Program-made: the position numbers and the translations under genes | Notes under the pieces: model-generated | Database searches by the model: none | What the model saw: only the letters and a program-made list of their open reading frames with translations | Told to the model about the DNA's origin: nothing | Source: Phaseolus vulgaris | Taxonomy: Eukaryota > Streptophyta > Magnoliopsida > Fabales > Fabaceae | Assembly (NCBI RefSeq): GCF_000499845.2 | Contig: NC_023751.2 | Span: 6,306,211-6,370,210 of the forward strand | Length of the DNA stretch: 64,000 nucleotides | Reading direction: 5' to 3' | Shown: positions 11,478 to 24,720 of the stretch, piece by piece | Layout: every line of letters begins with the position of its first letter | Position numbering within the stretch: position 1 is the first letter of the stretch

Positions 11478-14228
11478 CTAGGGAAGTTCACATGGACGAG
11501 AAGCCCAAAGAGAGCAAAGAGTGCGAAGACGGTGAAAGTATTCCCCAAGAGCCAGCAAGCCACGAGCAGCTTGGTGAGTTGAGAGGATGCGTGACATGTG
11601 AAGCAGAGTTTGTAGTCTAAGGTGATCTGCCTGTGGAGAATATAATGCATTTGACTTCTTCATGGCAGTGTTACAAATCAGCAAATATTGCTTTCATAAA
11701 GTTGTAAGAATATCCAATGTACCAAAGTAAATAAAGTGTGTAAAGACATCCTGATATCAGATTTAGTCTGGTTAAAAATTCAAAGGATTTCTAATGAACA
11801 AATTTTAGATGCTATTCCTTAAATGTTTTTCAGTTTTTCTTTCATCAAAAATAGAGTTTTATCTCAATAACATACTAATTTTCAATGTAGGATTGGTGCA
11901 ATGAAACTCAAATTCTGGTTTGAGAACAATACTGAAAGTATTTAGAGAACTTCATATAAGTTTTATCTGTAACTAGTAGGTTTTTCAAATGAGGATATAT
12001 TAGCCTGTACTATCTCAAAAAGAATTAGAAAAAAAAGGGCATGCAGTTACCTGGATTACAAAACCTTCTAGTGCATCAAATTTTTCCATAGCAGCCATCT
12101 GAAGTTCGAAGTTTCCTACACCGAATGGATCAACTGCCATGTCATGGACCAAACTCTGCTGAAGTTTTTCCAATCCCTGTGAAAGAGCATCTTCAGCTTG
12201 TTGAGAATTTAGGCGGAGGTTGTTAATACCAACAATTTGTTGATCAGTCAAAGGCTCAAGTTGTGGTACGATGATCTGCAAAAAGCGGCTAAGTGATCGG
12301 TTTTATTGAGTTTTAATATATCTAAACTGCACCATGAACATGTAAAGTACCACTCCTTGTACAAAAACATTATCAGATAAAATATTTTTGTTCTAGACAT
12401 TGTGAATACATAGCGATTAAACTCTTGTTAAGGAAATTTTTTCACTGAAATTCAAATACATGGTGAATACATTCTTGACAATCTGTGTAGAGAAAGCGTA
12501 AGCAGTTATCAAAATGAGATTTAGTGTGCGGTATGTACGTTTAGAATTTGAGATGGACGGGAGCCTCCAATCCAAAGGAAGATTCGCTCCACTGATGCTT
12601 TCCACACACCAGAGAGTAAATAGAGAACATCAGCCTTTGCAGCATCTGCTTTCATTCTGACGAGATTTGAGTAATGGTTCAAGACACTCTGAACCACTAC
12701 ATTCAGCTGAACATCAGGTGCTTGAGTTTGAAATGCATGTCTAAGCTCTTCATTCCGCCTGTGTTGCTCTTCAACCCATTGCCCATATTCAATTTCAAAA
12801 GCAACAATAACTGTTTCATATAACCGAAGAACTACTAAGAACAATATAACAAGCTATAAGCACAGTGCTGCATACACAAAAGGAAAAAGTACAATAGTGG
12901 GACAAAAAATTAACATCAAAACCAACATTGATAATTATGGTAGCATGGGGTCATTAAAATTGTCCGCATCATATTCTCCTATTTGAAGCATGGGAAATTG
13001 GATATAGCATAATACATATTGCAATATTAGATGCGGGGATTTTTACTTAGCAGTTCATGGAACAAAGTTGTAAATAATCTGTTGCTCTTAGAGATGTGAA
13101 CATATATTAATCAACAAATTGTGACTTGTAAAAGTTAAAACTTAACGAAATAAAAAAGGATTAATGAAGGTGCATTATGCAGAAGGGGGTATCAGATGAA
13201 GTCCATGGAAGGGTCATCATACTCACCCTCCACCTTTAGTCTATCATGTCAGGAAAAAGGGGATACCATATGCACATGAAACCAAAAGGACTTGTAAGAG
13301 AAGAACTGATATGTATATAAATTGATATAAGAACACATTTTAGAAAGAACCTGGATTTATTGTTTCTGATGTTGATCCTATATAGCTGGCATCTAGTGCA
13401 GTACCCATGTACAGACCCTGCAAGTAGATATTTTGGTATGAACTTAAACATGAAAAAAGAAGGAAGGAATATAAAAAAAAAATCACAATAATAAGAAAGG
13501 AAGATTAAAGGTGGTGGTGATTTTAGAGTTTTGGTTCACCTGTTTTCTTGCTTTCCCAATTTCCAGCTCCAACTGCATGAGCTTCATGCGGCTTGATTCT
13601 AACTGTTTAACATACGCCTACGCATAACAAAAAGGTACAATCAGAAGACAGATACTGGCTACCTTGTAACTTCATTTATTCTACCTTTTTCCTTAGCCGA
13701 CTTTTCCGAGCAGCCTCTCTATTTTGAGCTAGACGTCTTCTCATCTAAACATTCATATTAGGCGGTTATCAGACACAGACAAGTAGACAACAACAAAAAC
13801 ATTCATGTTTTAGAGAATTCTTCAGTCACTGACAAAACTTCGTAGTACTATAAAAATTGAAACAGGAGATAAGGAAACACTTCAATGGCTATGCATATGA
13901 TAGAAGAGATATGTATTGAAGAAATTCCATCACCTTATTAACATCTTTATCAGTGGTCTCCTGATCGGCTCCAGAAAGCTCTCTTGATTCTTGAGGAATA
14001 TATTCAGACTGGAGAATTCAAATTCAAAAAACTGTTTAAGACTTATATATAGTCTAGTTTTCACATAAAATAAAGTTAACCCCCCAAAAAACTAAACCTC
14101 ACCTTGCCCTCGACATTAGTGTCTACCATTAATATTGGGGAAGCAATTGAATTCAGGCCACCATCAACTTTAAAGCCGTCACCCCACATGCCAACTTGCT
14201 GAAATGGCTCGTATATGTCCATTTTCAT
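11478..14228 (-). CDS. TGA-class bZIP transcription factor
   Basis: A bZIP factor of the TGA family, which binds TGACG (as-1) elements and typically interacts with NPR1-type coregulators in defence and redox responses; nuclear. Coding exons are 14228-14103, 14008-13934, 13744-13685, 13617-13540, 13417-13351, 12810-12539, 12275-12051 and 11630-11478; 1,056 nt encode 351 aa, the normal size. The basic region has MRRRLAQNREAARKSRLRKK at 68-87 (N75-x7-R83), and the zipper follows with L93, L100, I107. The DOG1/TGA domain fills the C-terminal two thirds (MKADAAKADVLYLLSGVWK, FLWIGGSRPSQIL, LTDQQI, SQQAEDALSQGLEKLQQ, AARGLLALGEYFHRLRTL). MDIYEPFQQVGMWG at the N terminus and the lack of the paired Cys of TGA1/TGA4 place it nearer TGA3/TGA7. 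A second in-frame ATG lies two codons downstream. Confidence 0.93.
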
Positions 14229-15400
14229 TTATCTCTGGTAGCAAAATGATAAAAGAAGAGCTCTCTGCAAAAACATTAGTTTGATGCCACTTATCACCAA
14301 ACAAGAGACTTGACGATATTGCTACAGTACTAATTCTGATTCCAATAGCTCAAAAACTTCCCTCTGTCCCAAAAAATAATAGAGTAACAGTATCAGCAGT
14401 TTGCAGCAACAAAAACAGCATCTATGTTGCCATCTGCAGGACAGATTGCAAGGCCTCCCTTGGCAGAAATGGTGCTAAAATCTTGCTAGTAAAATAAAGC
14501 TCTCAACCTCTAACCAGATTCACACTAGAATTTTTGTTTCAGCAGGTCAAAATAGAAAAAAGATCAGCAGAAAACTCCCATCAAAAGGTAATAAAAATAA
14601 AGTAAGTTTAACTCAAATAATCAAAAGCGTCATATTCATTCTGTCATAGTAAATTCAACGTCATCCATGACATGAAATTTTTTTCTAGAACCAAACAGCA
14701 ATCGGCCAAAGTGGTACTAGTGTTTGACCCAGTTAAGTCCAAGGTGTTGCTCAAAACGACAAGGAATCCAAATTGGAACCAAACGAAACACTAATACTAC
14801 TGTTGCAGAGGGAAGAACATAGACCTACCTATATAGATAGCTAGGTAGCTTGATAGAATATGCAACCTTGGAATTTGGTTAGTCGAAGATCTCCCAGATG
14901 ATGCTCAGAATTGAATATATATAGATATGTACATGTGAAAACTGAGTAGCTCAGTTGGTTGATTAATAGTATCCTTATTATTCTTGCCCCGCATGCAAAC
15001 AAATTGTAAAAGCAATGCTGGGCCAAAGATAACAAAATGAAATTTAAAAGCTACAGTAAATAAAACTAATCACAACTTTTACTTTTTCTTCTTTGATTAG
15101 AAAACTCTCTGAACAGTCAACTTGCTAACTTCGTTACCTTCCCACTCCAACACAAAAATTAGTGAGTGTGACAGCGTTAAAAAATCAATAATGCATTAAA
15201 AATAAAGTTATGCTGTTTCAGTTCTCTTCTCACAGACATTTTTTTTCTCACATCACTCGTTTTTATCTCATTTTTTTTTGGTTTCTCGTTTCTTTCTTTG
15301 TTATAATAATTCTGGTGTGAATATTTAAGGGAAATAACGTTCCTCCACGAAATATGAAAAAGAAGAAAGAAGGAACTTTATTTGCTCGCAACTCCCACTT
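14229..15400 (-). promoter_or_regulatory. 5' leader and upstream region of the TGA gene
   Basis: A minus-strand acceptor TTTTTGCAG at 14265-14273 suggests the leader is spliced just before the start codon (last leader exon 14264-14229). A matching donor may be ATATAG/GTAGGT near 14830. CT-rich sequence and several TTTTCTCACA-type blocks between 15100 and 15400 probably belong to the promoter. This is inferred from splice-site consensus alone. Confidence 0.35.
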
Positions 15401-16948
15401 TCCTTAACACCATTGTCATCCCTTCCTGCTCTTTTCCTGCGACCACTTACGTGTGGAGATATACACACACATATTGTTTATTGTGTTCGAAATACACTTT
15501 TGATTCTTAAATTATTGATAAAATTGCACATCTTCGTTATTTTGCTGTAGATCATATAACAAAAATGCTACTATGAACAATTGAAAATGCTATATTCGTG
15601 AAATTGCTTGCAAATTCTTGAACTATTTGACTGTGTGTTTAGATTTTTATTTTCAATTTTTTTTTGTAAAATAACTTTTAATAAATATTTTTTAAATTAA
15701 AAAAAAGTGCTGTTTGGTAACATTGTTAACAAAAAATTAAAACATCAAAAAGTTACTCTGTGGTTTTTCTAAAGAAAACTTTCTTTAATTTTTTAGAATG
15801 GTTGGATCAAAAACAAAATCAAGTTATTTTTTTGTTTTAAAATACTTTATAAATAATTATCATCTATGTAGCACAGAGATACGTATAATCTTTAAAATGT
15901 AAGATACAGGGACATAGATCTATATATTATATAATTTTGAAATATATAAATTGAAAATAAATATTTATATGCAAAAGTATGTTTTAGATTCTTTTGGGAG
16001 CATAAAGATATTTTTCATGACTGATTCAAAAAAAAATTGTTCCTTATTTGTATAATCATAATAAAAATTTATAAAATAAATTTGAGTTTTTAAAAAATTA
16101 TTGTATTTATACCTTTTAAAATTATGTTTGAACCATATCTTACGAGTGTCGTGCGAGTGTCGACACCGATACGTGTATTCAACACGATACCTCATTTAAA
16201 ATAAGTGTTTGAGTCTTATCATACAAACCCATCTCTAGTCATGTTTTGTTATAACCTTTTTGCAATTAGAAAATAAATAACAGAAAAAAGAGTCAACAGT
16301 AACAACAGAGGTCGATTGTTGTACAAATTTAAACTAATTTTTTTTATTAAACAATTTTTAAAATAAGAAGTGGATGGAATTTGTTTATTAAAATAAATAA
16401 ATAAAATGTCTACTTTTAAAATAAGTAGATTAGCCAAACACATAAAAAAAACTGAAATTTATTTATTTTATGAGAAAATTGTACAAATCTCTCCAAAATT
16501 TATGCTAAATAACATTGATCACATCTTATTTAATATTAAAATAGACATCTAATTCTCATCTATATATTTTACTAAAATAAGATTTATCTTCTCTTTAGTT
16601 TTCTTTTTAATTAATGTTTTTCATCTTCCTTATAATTTTAATAAAATGATATTCACTTTTCTTATTTGATTTTAAAATATTATATCAAACTAAAAATAGT
16701 GATCTTAAAATTGATGAGATCTTAAAATAATTAATAAAACTCCAACTTTAACTTTTTGTACAGAAAAATAAAATAAAATAAAGAATATAGTACACTGAAG
16801 CAAAATAGCGAAACAAGGTTAGTTGAATTGGTTAACTTTCCTTTCATGAGATGTGTATAGTAATTTGTACTTAATAACCTTTCACTTATAATTAATTAAA
16901 TATTGATTTTCATTATTCCTAATCATATATATTGTAATTACTCCACTA
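15401..16948. other. AT-rich intergenic DNA
   Basis: No gene is supported. Short open frames here are Asn/Lys/Phe-rich random reads of AT-rich DNA. The direct TSD of the next element begins at 16949. Confidence 0.45.
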
Positions 16949-16957
16949 TTCATTCAA

Positions 16958-17312
16958 GGCAGATTCTTTCTGCACCATATCAATTTTAACCTCCACCATA
17001 TCAATTCTTAAAAAATTTCCAAAACTACCCTTATTTCAAATTAAAAAATCCAAAATAATAATTATAATTGAGAAATAAAAAAATACATGCTGGAAAAAAA
17101 ATTCTGAACACAAAACTAAAAATACATTCTGGATAAAAAATTTCAGAATTCAAAAATATGTTTAGAAAATTGAAATCCAAAATATTTTAGATAAAAGTTT
17201 CAAAAATAATTTTTCCATTTTTTTAAGGTTATTTTCATCATTTAGAAGGGATATTTTTATCATTTTCTATAGCTGATTGGTACATGTTGAAATGGTGGAG
17301 GGAGAAATTGCC
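16958..17312. mobile_element. MITE with 9-bp target duplication (355 bp)
   Basis: The ends are imperfect inverted repeats: GGCAGATTCTTTCTGCACCA on the left against GGCAATTTCTCCCTCCACCA read inward from the right, with 20 of the first 26 positions matching. The element is flanked by a perfect 9-bp direct repeat TTCATTCAA at 16949-16957 and 17313-17321, the target-duplication size of Mutator-like elements. The interior has runs such as AAAATACATTCTGGATAAAA and no coding capacity. It is related to the elements at 29.3-30.1 kb and 48.2 kb. Confidence 0.7.
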
Positions 17313-17321
17313 TTCATTCAA

Positions 17322-18940
17322 TGTTGTCCCTTCCAACCTCATAGGGAAAGTCATCACACTTCATAAGTATGCTTTTATAAAGGAGAAGCTAAATGACGAT
17401 TTTCAAAAAAGTACCCAATTTTCTATCTTTTTTTTTTCTCTATTTACATTCTCCACTTTTCCATTAAAATAAAATAAAACAAAAAAAAATCATTGTGAGA
17501 TCAACTTTAACCAATAATTTCCCGCATGATATCAATTATGAAGCACGTATTTGATTAGCATTTCATGTGGATTTGAATTTTCTGTCCTACCCTGTTCCAC
17601 CTTATACCAAAAAAAGTCCTGCAGCATGCTTAGAAGAACACAAAGTTTGAATTTGTGACTCCTCATTTCACGTATACTCCTAATGCTCACATTTGTGCAT
17701 GTGTTTAAGACTTTTGTTTCCATCAACTTTTATTTTTATTTGAATACAAATTTTAAAACAAAACTTTGCCACCAATTTTAATTGTTTGAGTTGCTTGTTT
17801 ATATTATTCACACCTTCTTTTATATTTTTCATACTAATAACAATGCCACCATATTTTTTTTACAACAATTTAAGATTTGCAATAGGCAAAGTTTTACTAT
17901 ATAACCATTGTGTGTATGAATATGATTAAATGAGGTATTTTATATTTAAATATAAAAAATTATTTTAAGTTTTCCTAGTATGTTTACGAATATAACAATG
18001 TATTGATTATAATTGAATTAAAATTTGAAATGTCGTTTAAAGAACTTCATTTTTTATATATATAGTCAATTGATTTTGTTCTTACGATGTCAGATTTTTT
18101 TTATAGTGACTTTTTGTCATTTGTTTCTGGTCTTTTGAGCCTTCGATTTAGTGATATTTTTATGAAATGATTAGGGCAAAGATATTTTACGTTCAAGTTA
18201 ATTTTAGTAGAATTTGAAGGTGTGAGAGTTGAAAAGTTAACTCTAACGTTTGGTTGTCTCTACTATTTATACCTTTTAGTTAGATAGTTGAATCATCATT
18301 GTCATAGGTCCAGTCATAGAACACAAAAAAAACCTAATTACACCTTAATCATGTTTTACAGATAAACTAACTTAATACTTATTAAATGATATTTAAGGAT
18401 TTTATTTAGATTTAAGTAAATCCGAGTACAAAAGTAATAATGTTATAATTGTAACCATAACACACACATTTGTTTGTTAAATTATTTTACAAATTATTTT
18501 TCACTAAATTATAATTATTCTAAGTGTGATATGAACATTATATTATTCTCTTTTACGTATATATACATAAAAAAATGGAAAATATCCTTTGAAATTAATT
18601 TACTTACTATTAATACTTAAAAAAATGTCTGACATTCATCTTATTTTTATGTATGAAATGTAGATATGATTTTTTTAAAGAAACTAAATTAATATTATAA
18701 TAAATAGACATCAAAGATGTCAACAGAGATACAAGAAATAAAGTCCAAATAAAAAACATTATCCATGTAATTTGTAACACCATATCCAATAAGGTTCATA
18801 AAATGTTGAAAATGAATAAGCATCTCATTCTGTTCCATTGAACAAACTCCCACCACTCATAGTACTAAATACCTCTACATCATGCACATTACACAAAATA
18901 TATGACTAGGAGGAAGAATTCATATTTCCTAAAAATAATA
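17322..18940. other. AT-rich intergenic DNA
   Basis: No supported gene or bounded element. A slightly less AT-rich patch at about 17520-17720 has a short minus-strand frame (64 codons) without recognisable similarity. Confidence 0.4.
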
Positions 18941-18949
18941 CCAGATTAT

Positions 18950-19330
18950 AATATATAAATGAATTATAATATTTATTTACAAGTTAATTTTGTAAGTTTG
19001 AATTAAAATTATCTTTTAAAAAAGATATTATAGTCATTCATAATTTATCATATTTGAGTTCTTTCAAATTATTATGTTATTATTATTAGATGTAGGATTT
19101 ATGGTTTAAATTATTAATAAATATTTAATCTCACACTTTATAGATTTATTTATTAGTATGAGCGAGTGTTTGGAGATCTCATGTTGAATAAGAAATTATA
19201 AAATATAAAGAGAGAACAATCATCACCTTACAAGTCAATCTTAAAAGATTAAATTAAGTATAATTTTATAAGTCAATCTTAAAAGATTAAGTTATTAAGA
19301 GGTGAATTCATCATCGTCTCCTTGTACTTC
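18950..19330 (+). mobile_element. Decayed TRIM-like retroelement
   Basis: It keeps the order of a terminal-repeat retrotransposon in miniature. An LTR-end-like stretch (TTACAAGTTAATTTTGTAAGTTTGAATTAAAATTA) is followed by a corrupted primer-binding-like GATATTATAGTCATTC, a short interior, then GAGTGTTTGGAGATCTCATGTTGAATAAG and a second CACCTTACAAG.. stretch with an internal duplication of AAGTCAATCTTAAAAGATTAA. Compare the clean element at 24721-25086. Boundaries are uncertain and no target duplication was found. Confidence 0.4.
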
Positions 19331-21249
19331 TGTTTATATTTTGATTTATACCTGCACACCAGATTTAATAAGGGATAAAATCTTATCTTAAAATAATATT
19401 TAAACAAATTGTAAATGTAGACTAATTTAATAACATTACAAAATCTATGTATTAAAAAAAATTATCATTCATAAATATTATTATACGTTAAAATAACCAT
19501 TCTTTATTATATATATATAGATAGATAACTGCATATAAAAATAAAAGTGTTTTATTCGAATATATTGATGAAAATTAAATTTTAAATCTAACCACATTTC
19601 AAATATTAAAATTATAATATAAGAATGAAATCATTACATGTAATGATATTAATAAATAGTTACAACCATTACGTTTACACACATATAAAAATATATTTTA
19701 ATTAAATAAATTGTTTATATAACGCGGAAATAATAAAGAAATATATTATGTTGACAACAGAAAGAAAAATAAAACATTTTATAAATAAACACAAGTAAAG
19801 TTTAAAACTTTTTTAATAAACATTAAATTGTCTATCACTAATATTTTCAGCCATTACATTTCTATTAATAATATTTTATTTTTGTCATCACTAATACTAT
19901 CTCATTCCATGGCTGAAAAAAAAAACTATCTCATTCCATTGAAACTATTTCAAAGTTTCATCTGCAACTTCAAATTATTTCAGAGAGCATATTGGAATGT
20001 AGTTCTTTAATGGTAATATTCATTTACACCACGATTATAAAAAAGGATATTTAAACTGATACAAATCGGATATTGAAATAATACTAATAATATCTAAAAT
20101 GTAAAATAAAATAAAAAACAAATTTATATATTATATAATTATAAATTATATAAATTGATAATAAAAATTTATGTGTATAAATATGTTTTAGTTTAAAAGA
20201 ATTTATTTTTTATTTTTATAATTATACTAAAAATTTATATATAAATTTGAGTTTTTTAAAAAATTAATATGTGAGATAATATATATATATATATTATTAA
20301 TTTTCAAATTCTGTAAAATAACATCAATGGAATCATTTTTATCGGAGATTTTAGTAAAAAAAATTATTAAATATTAATTATTTTTTAAAAAAATTAATCA
20401 TTATATTGATCAAATTAAATATTATTTTATAAATTAAAAAAATTATTAGTATTTAAAATAAATTTTATAAATTTTTATTAATAATAAAAATTACTTTAAA
20501 TATTAATATTTTTTTAGTTTATAAAATAATACATGTTAAAAAAATTATTAAATAAAAATAAATTTTAGAGAATAAAAATAATAGTTGATATTTAATGTTT
20601 TTCGTGTGATATTTATTTACACTAAATAATAAATTTATTTATTGAGGCAGAGAAAAAAAAAATCTACTGATATTACGAATCTATAATATAATTACATTTT
20701 TTTATTCTACGTATTTAAAATATTTATTTATGACGAATTTGAATATGAAAAACATATTTATTTTTTTAGAATATACATGCTAATATATTAGTTGTAATAT
20801 TTTAAAAATATAATTAAAATTTGGCTTACTAAACTAAAAAAATGAATATTGTAAGAGACGAATGTGCTTATGAAAAGGAATAAAAAAGCAAGAAACATGG
20901 TAAAAACATAAAGTTGGTGGTTTAGAAAGTTTGTAGAGAAATCCAAGCGTATATATAATATTGTATGATGTGTAAACAGGTGACAGAAGGAAAAGGAAGG
21001 ATTGCATCAAACATTTGTTAAAGATAGAAAAAAGATATTAAAAAGGAAAAGTAATAGCTTCTTTTCAAGTGGTGCTGCATGATACCTGGTCATGTGCCAA
21101 CCGGATTTATGGTCTAAAGTGAACACAACACTAATTTAGAGAACAATAAAGTATATAACTATATAAAATAAAATTATTTTTAAATTTTACTAATGCAAAA
21201 TAATCACCATTAGTAGAAAAGGAGCAATAATGTCACAAATTTTTATGTT

Positions 21250-21250
<1 letters not shown>
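19331..21250. other. AT-rich intergenic DNA
   Basis: Extremely AT-rich and without a supported gene. Alternating A/T runs make local alignments uninformative. Confidence 0.45.

Positions 21251-21251
<1 letters not shown>

Positions 21252-21289
<38 letters not shown>
21252..21289. repeat. (TA)n microsatellite
   Basis: A perfect alternating AT run of about 38 bp. Confidence 0.95.
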
Positions 21290-21295
<6 letters not shown>

Positions 21296-22600
21296 AAGTA
21301 CAGTTATATTTTTAAAATACAAGCAATACTTAATACTAATCACCACAATCCAACTACATTACAATATCATCACCAACAATCATATGGATCAAATTATCAA
21401 TCACAATTGTTTTCATTTCATTCATACTTACTACTCATAAATCTGTTTGTCTCACTATACGACTTCCTTTCAATCCTTATCACTTTTGATTTAATTTCAA
21501 TCATAGTGATTCCATATGGATTTATCGTTTTTTGAAAGACTCATTAAGTATGTCTCTACTAAATACTAACATTTCATTGAAACATCTAGAATCAGGTAAG
21601 TTCAAACATCCAATATTGTGTGTATGTGCATTTCATAATGTTTATGAACTATTTTTTAAGCTTCTCATCACCTAATATCTTAGTCTATATTATATCATCA
21701 TTGAAATTAAAGGACCTCTTTTAAAACATAAGTTTTTCGTACTTAATATACCATTACATAACATTTCATACCTTATCCCAAATGTATTGAATCAATTTCC
21801 TACAAGTTTCATATACAATATCATTCACATATATTGCATACCATTAAATTACATAAAATTTAAAATTTTACAAATAGATTGAATATACAAACAAATGTCT
21901 ACTCTACATAAAAAAAAAACTTGCATAATTCAAATCATTTAAAAGACATGAAGAAAAGAAAAGAAAGAATGAAAGTTTTTTTTTTAGGCTAACTTGAGCA
22001 AAAATTTATAGCTTATGGGAGAATGGGTTCACTTAAGCAAAAATGAGGCTAAGAGGACAAATTTTTCAGTGCGGTTTCTATTTGAGTGAGAATAAATTCG
22101 TTTGAACAAGAATAGGCTCACTTGAACGAGAACAGAACTGAAGAAGAAGTCAAATAAAAGATAGTTTCTTTTGAACTGAGAATCATCTCACCTGAGCAAA
22201 AATATCGGTAAATCAGACTCAACAACATACTTAAATTACATTTTCAAAGGTCTTTCACAAATATTTCAATATTACCACTTCTAAACAACTATGAATGATT
22301 AATGCAAACTATTATTTGTTCAAGCATCTTTCTTCAATCAATTTCATGCACTCAAAACCATTCAAATTCAATTTAAATAATTATATACTTAAACATGCAT
22401 AATATAGTTTTCATATTAATTTATTATGTAAATAAACTACCCTAAGGTTCTATTCAAACACATAATTTTTCTTACCTAAATTTCTTTATTCCAGTGGAAA
22501 TTTTAGCTTAAATAGAGACACCATTCCATAATCTAAGGACATAAAACATGTTATTCAAACATTACCAAATTTCAGTATGGTAAAACAAGTTGAGAGGAAT
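21290..22600. repeat. Probable retroelement remnant with CACTTGAGCAAAAAT motifs
   Basis: Between about 21990 and 22205 a motif of the type CTTGAGCAAAAAT / CACTTGAACGAGAA recurs five or six times at irregular 20-70 bp spacing. The flanks are richer in C and A than neighbouring DNA, with CATCACCAACAATCATAT-type stretches. Such motifs occur in non-coding parts of legume LTR retrotransposons, but no LTR, primer-binding site or coding domain can be pointed to here, so the class is a guess. Confidence 0.3.
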
Positions 22601-24715
22601 ACTTTTTTGAATCGTCCTCATCTAGACGACTAAATCATAAGAAAAATAGATAACAATGGATCATTAGAGTAAAAATAAATTTACTCTATTTGAAAATTTA
22701 ATTGGATAGAAATTTACTTTTACTTCTCAGCTACTACATGGTGTGATTGGATTTTTGCATTGAATTGTTGTTAGATACTCTTAATATTAAAACCGTGTTA
22801 TTTGGGTGTTTAAATTTGAAATATTAAATTTAATTGTTAAAATTTATTTAATACAAATGATGAATGTTATTAGATGTTTAAAATTTAGGATCAGTAAACA
22901 AATTTAAATCTTTAATTGTTCGATTGAATAGTTTGAAAAAATTATTTTCATGATTTATTAATACGTACATATTGTAAGTTTGTTCTTAAATTTAATAAAA
23001 TTTTGGTTGAAACCATTGTGTTGTTCTCTGGGTACATACATTGTGGTACTTTGTTATCACTTTCATTTCGTGTTCACGGAGAAATGTGAAATGCTACCAA
23101 AATTTTATCAAATTTAAGATAATAAACTTTGTTTGTACATGTTACTAAATTATGGAAAATGTTTTTGCGAATGAGTAGAGTTTCACTTTCAATTACAAAA
23201 GTGAAAATTACATATTGCATATCATTATGGAATTTGTAGCGTATGTAATTATGAACCGAAATTAGATGAATGCACGTCACATTAGTAAAGAGTATAAAAA
23301 GGGAGTTGATTACTTCTTATAATTTGATCACCAAAATGAGACATATTATTGTTCTTGATTTTTGTTTGAATCAAATACATTAAGATTTGAGGGAAATACA
23401 TGATCACATGTTTATCTTTAATATAATAAAAAGATATGGACTTGACAAAAAAATATTAGACTGGTATGTGATGAAATTATTTTTTTTTTAAAGAAATTAT
23501 GAATGATCATTTAGATTAAAAAAATGGAAAGATTCTTTTATTTTATTTTTCATTGTTTTTTTTTTCTTATACTTATTTTTACACCGCCATTTTTCTTTTC
23601 TCTTCGTAACAAGACACAAGACTACTACCATGAGACCGTCACGGTAAAAATGTCATTATAGAATTACTACTGTGCTCGTCACTATGACTTTGTCCATGGT
23701 GACTATATAGTATGCTTCATTTATTTATAGAAAAAAAAATTATCAACAGAAAATAAATATTTATTTTAAAGATAAGATATATTTCTTTCAAAAAGCTAAC
23801 TTTGTATGTAAGTTATTTTAAAAATCAACGTAAAATTTTTAAGCTATATATACTATTTTTTTACATCAATTCTTTGATTAAGTTAAAAAAATCTTTAAGA
23901 ACTTGCATAAAAAGTTCCGACTTAATATAAACCAATAATAGATGAAATTGTGTAACTCGATGCCTTAATAATGTGTGTGTGTGGCAATTATGCCAAGCTT
24001 TTATACGTGTGTTAACATAAACACTTTAAACTTTCTCCACTATGAGAAGAAAATGTAGGTGGTTGGTGAGGCTACTGTAATTTCTTTCTGACGAAGCTAA
24101 ACTTGATGACTAATATAAAACTTAGAGTTTGGTTATGTATGACAAAGTTCATTCTCTACTCCAAAATATCTATAATCTTTACAAGAAAATAAGTCAACGT
24201 CTCCTTCTCAATGGTTATGTGTCATCCTGTTTTTTCTTTTTCAAAATTCTCATATTATTTTTCTTTTAAAATTATATTAATTTATGTTTTTATCAATTAC
24301 TGTTCAGAACAAGGAAATAAGTGAAAACAATTCTAAGACGACAACATTTTTTTTCTTTTTCTTTCTAGAAGTTGTTTAAAAGCAATACAAATAAGAAATG
24401 ATAAAAAAAAAACTTTCCTTATGTTTTATAGTAAATTAGTTATACTTTTTCTATATACTAATTTTCATATTTTCTTGAAAAATATTATATTGATGTTCTT
24501 TATAATATATTAACTCTCTTTGTTTAAAAAGTTATTGAATCATCAAGTTTCTCTATAAGAGGGTTACATGCAACGTTTATATAATTTCACAATTATTTAT
24601 GAATAATTAACGTAACTTACTCACATTTCTATACGAATTTTCCTTGAAAGTAAAGTTAAGAAACATGATCAAAGATTAAGTGATAAAAATATATTGGAAC
24701 CCCAAAAGGATTATA
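22601..24715. other. AT-rich intergenic DNA
   Basis: No supported gene. A 68-codon minus-strand frame at 23074-23280 has no recognisable domain and no splice context. Confidence 0.45.
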
Positions 24716-24720
24716 CAGTT

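Noticed and set aside
14355..14392. CCCTCTGTCCCAAAAAATAATAGAG resembling a Stowaway MITE end
   Set aside because: No matching inverted end or TA duplication was found nearby, so it is probably chance similarity in the TGA leader region.
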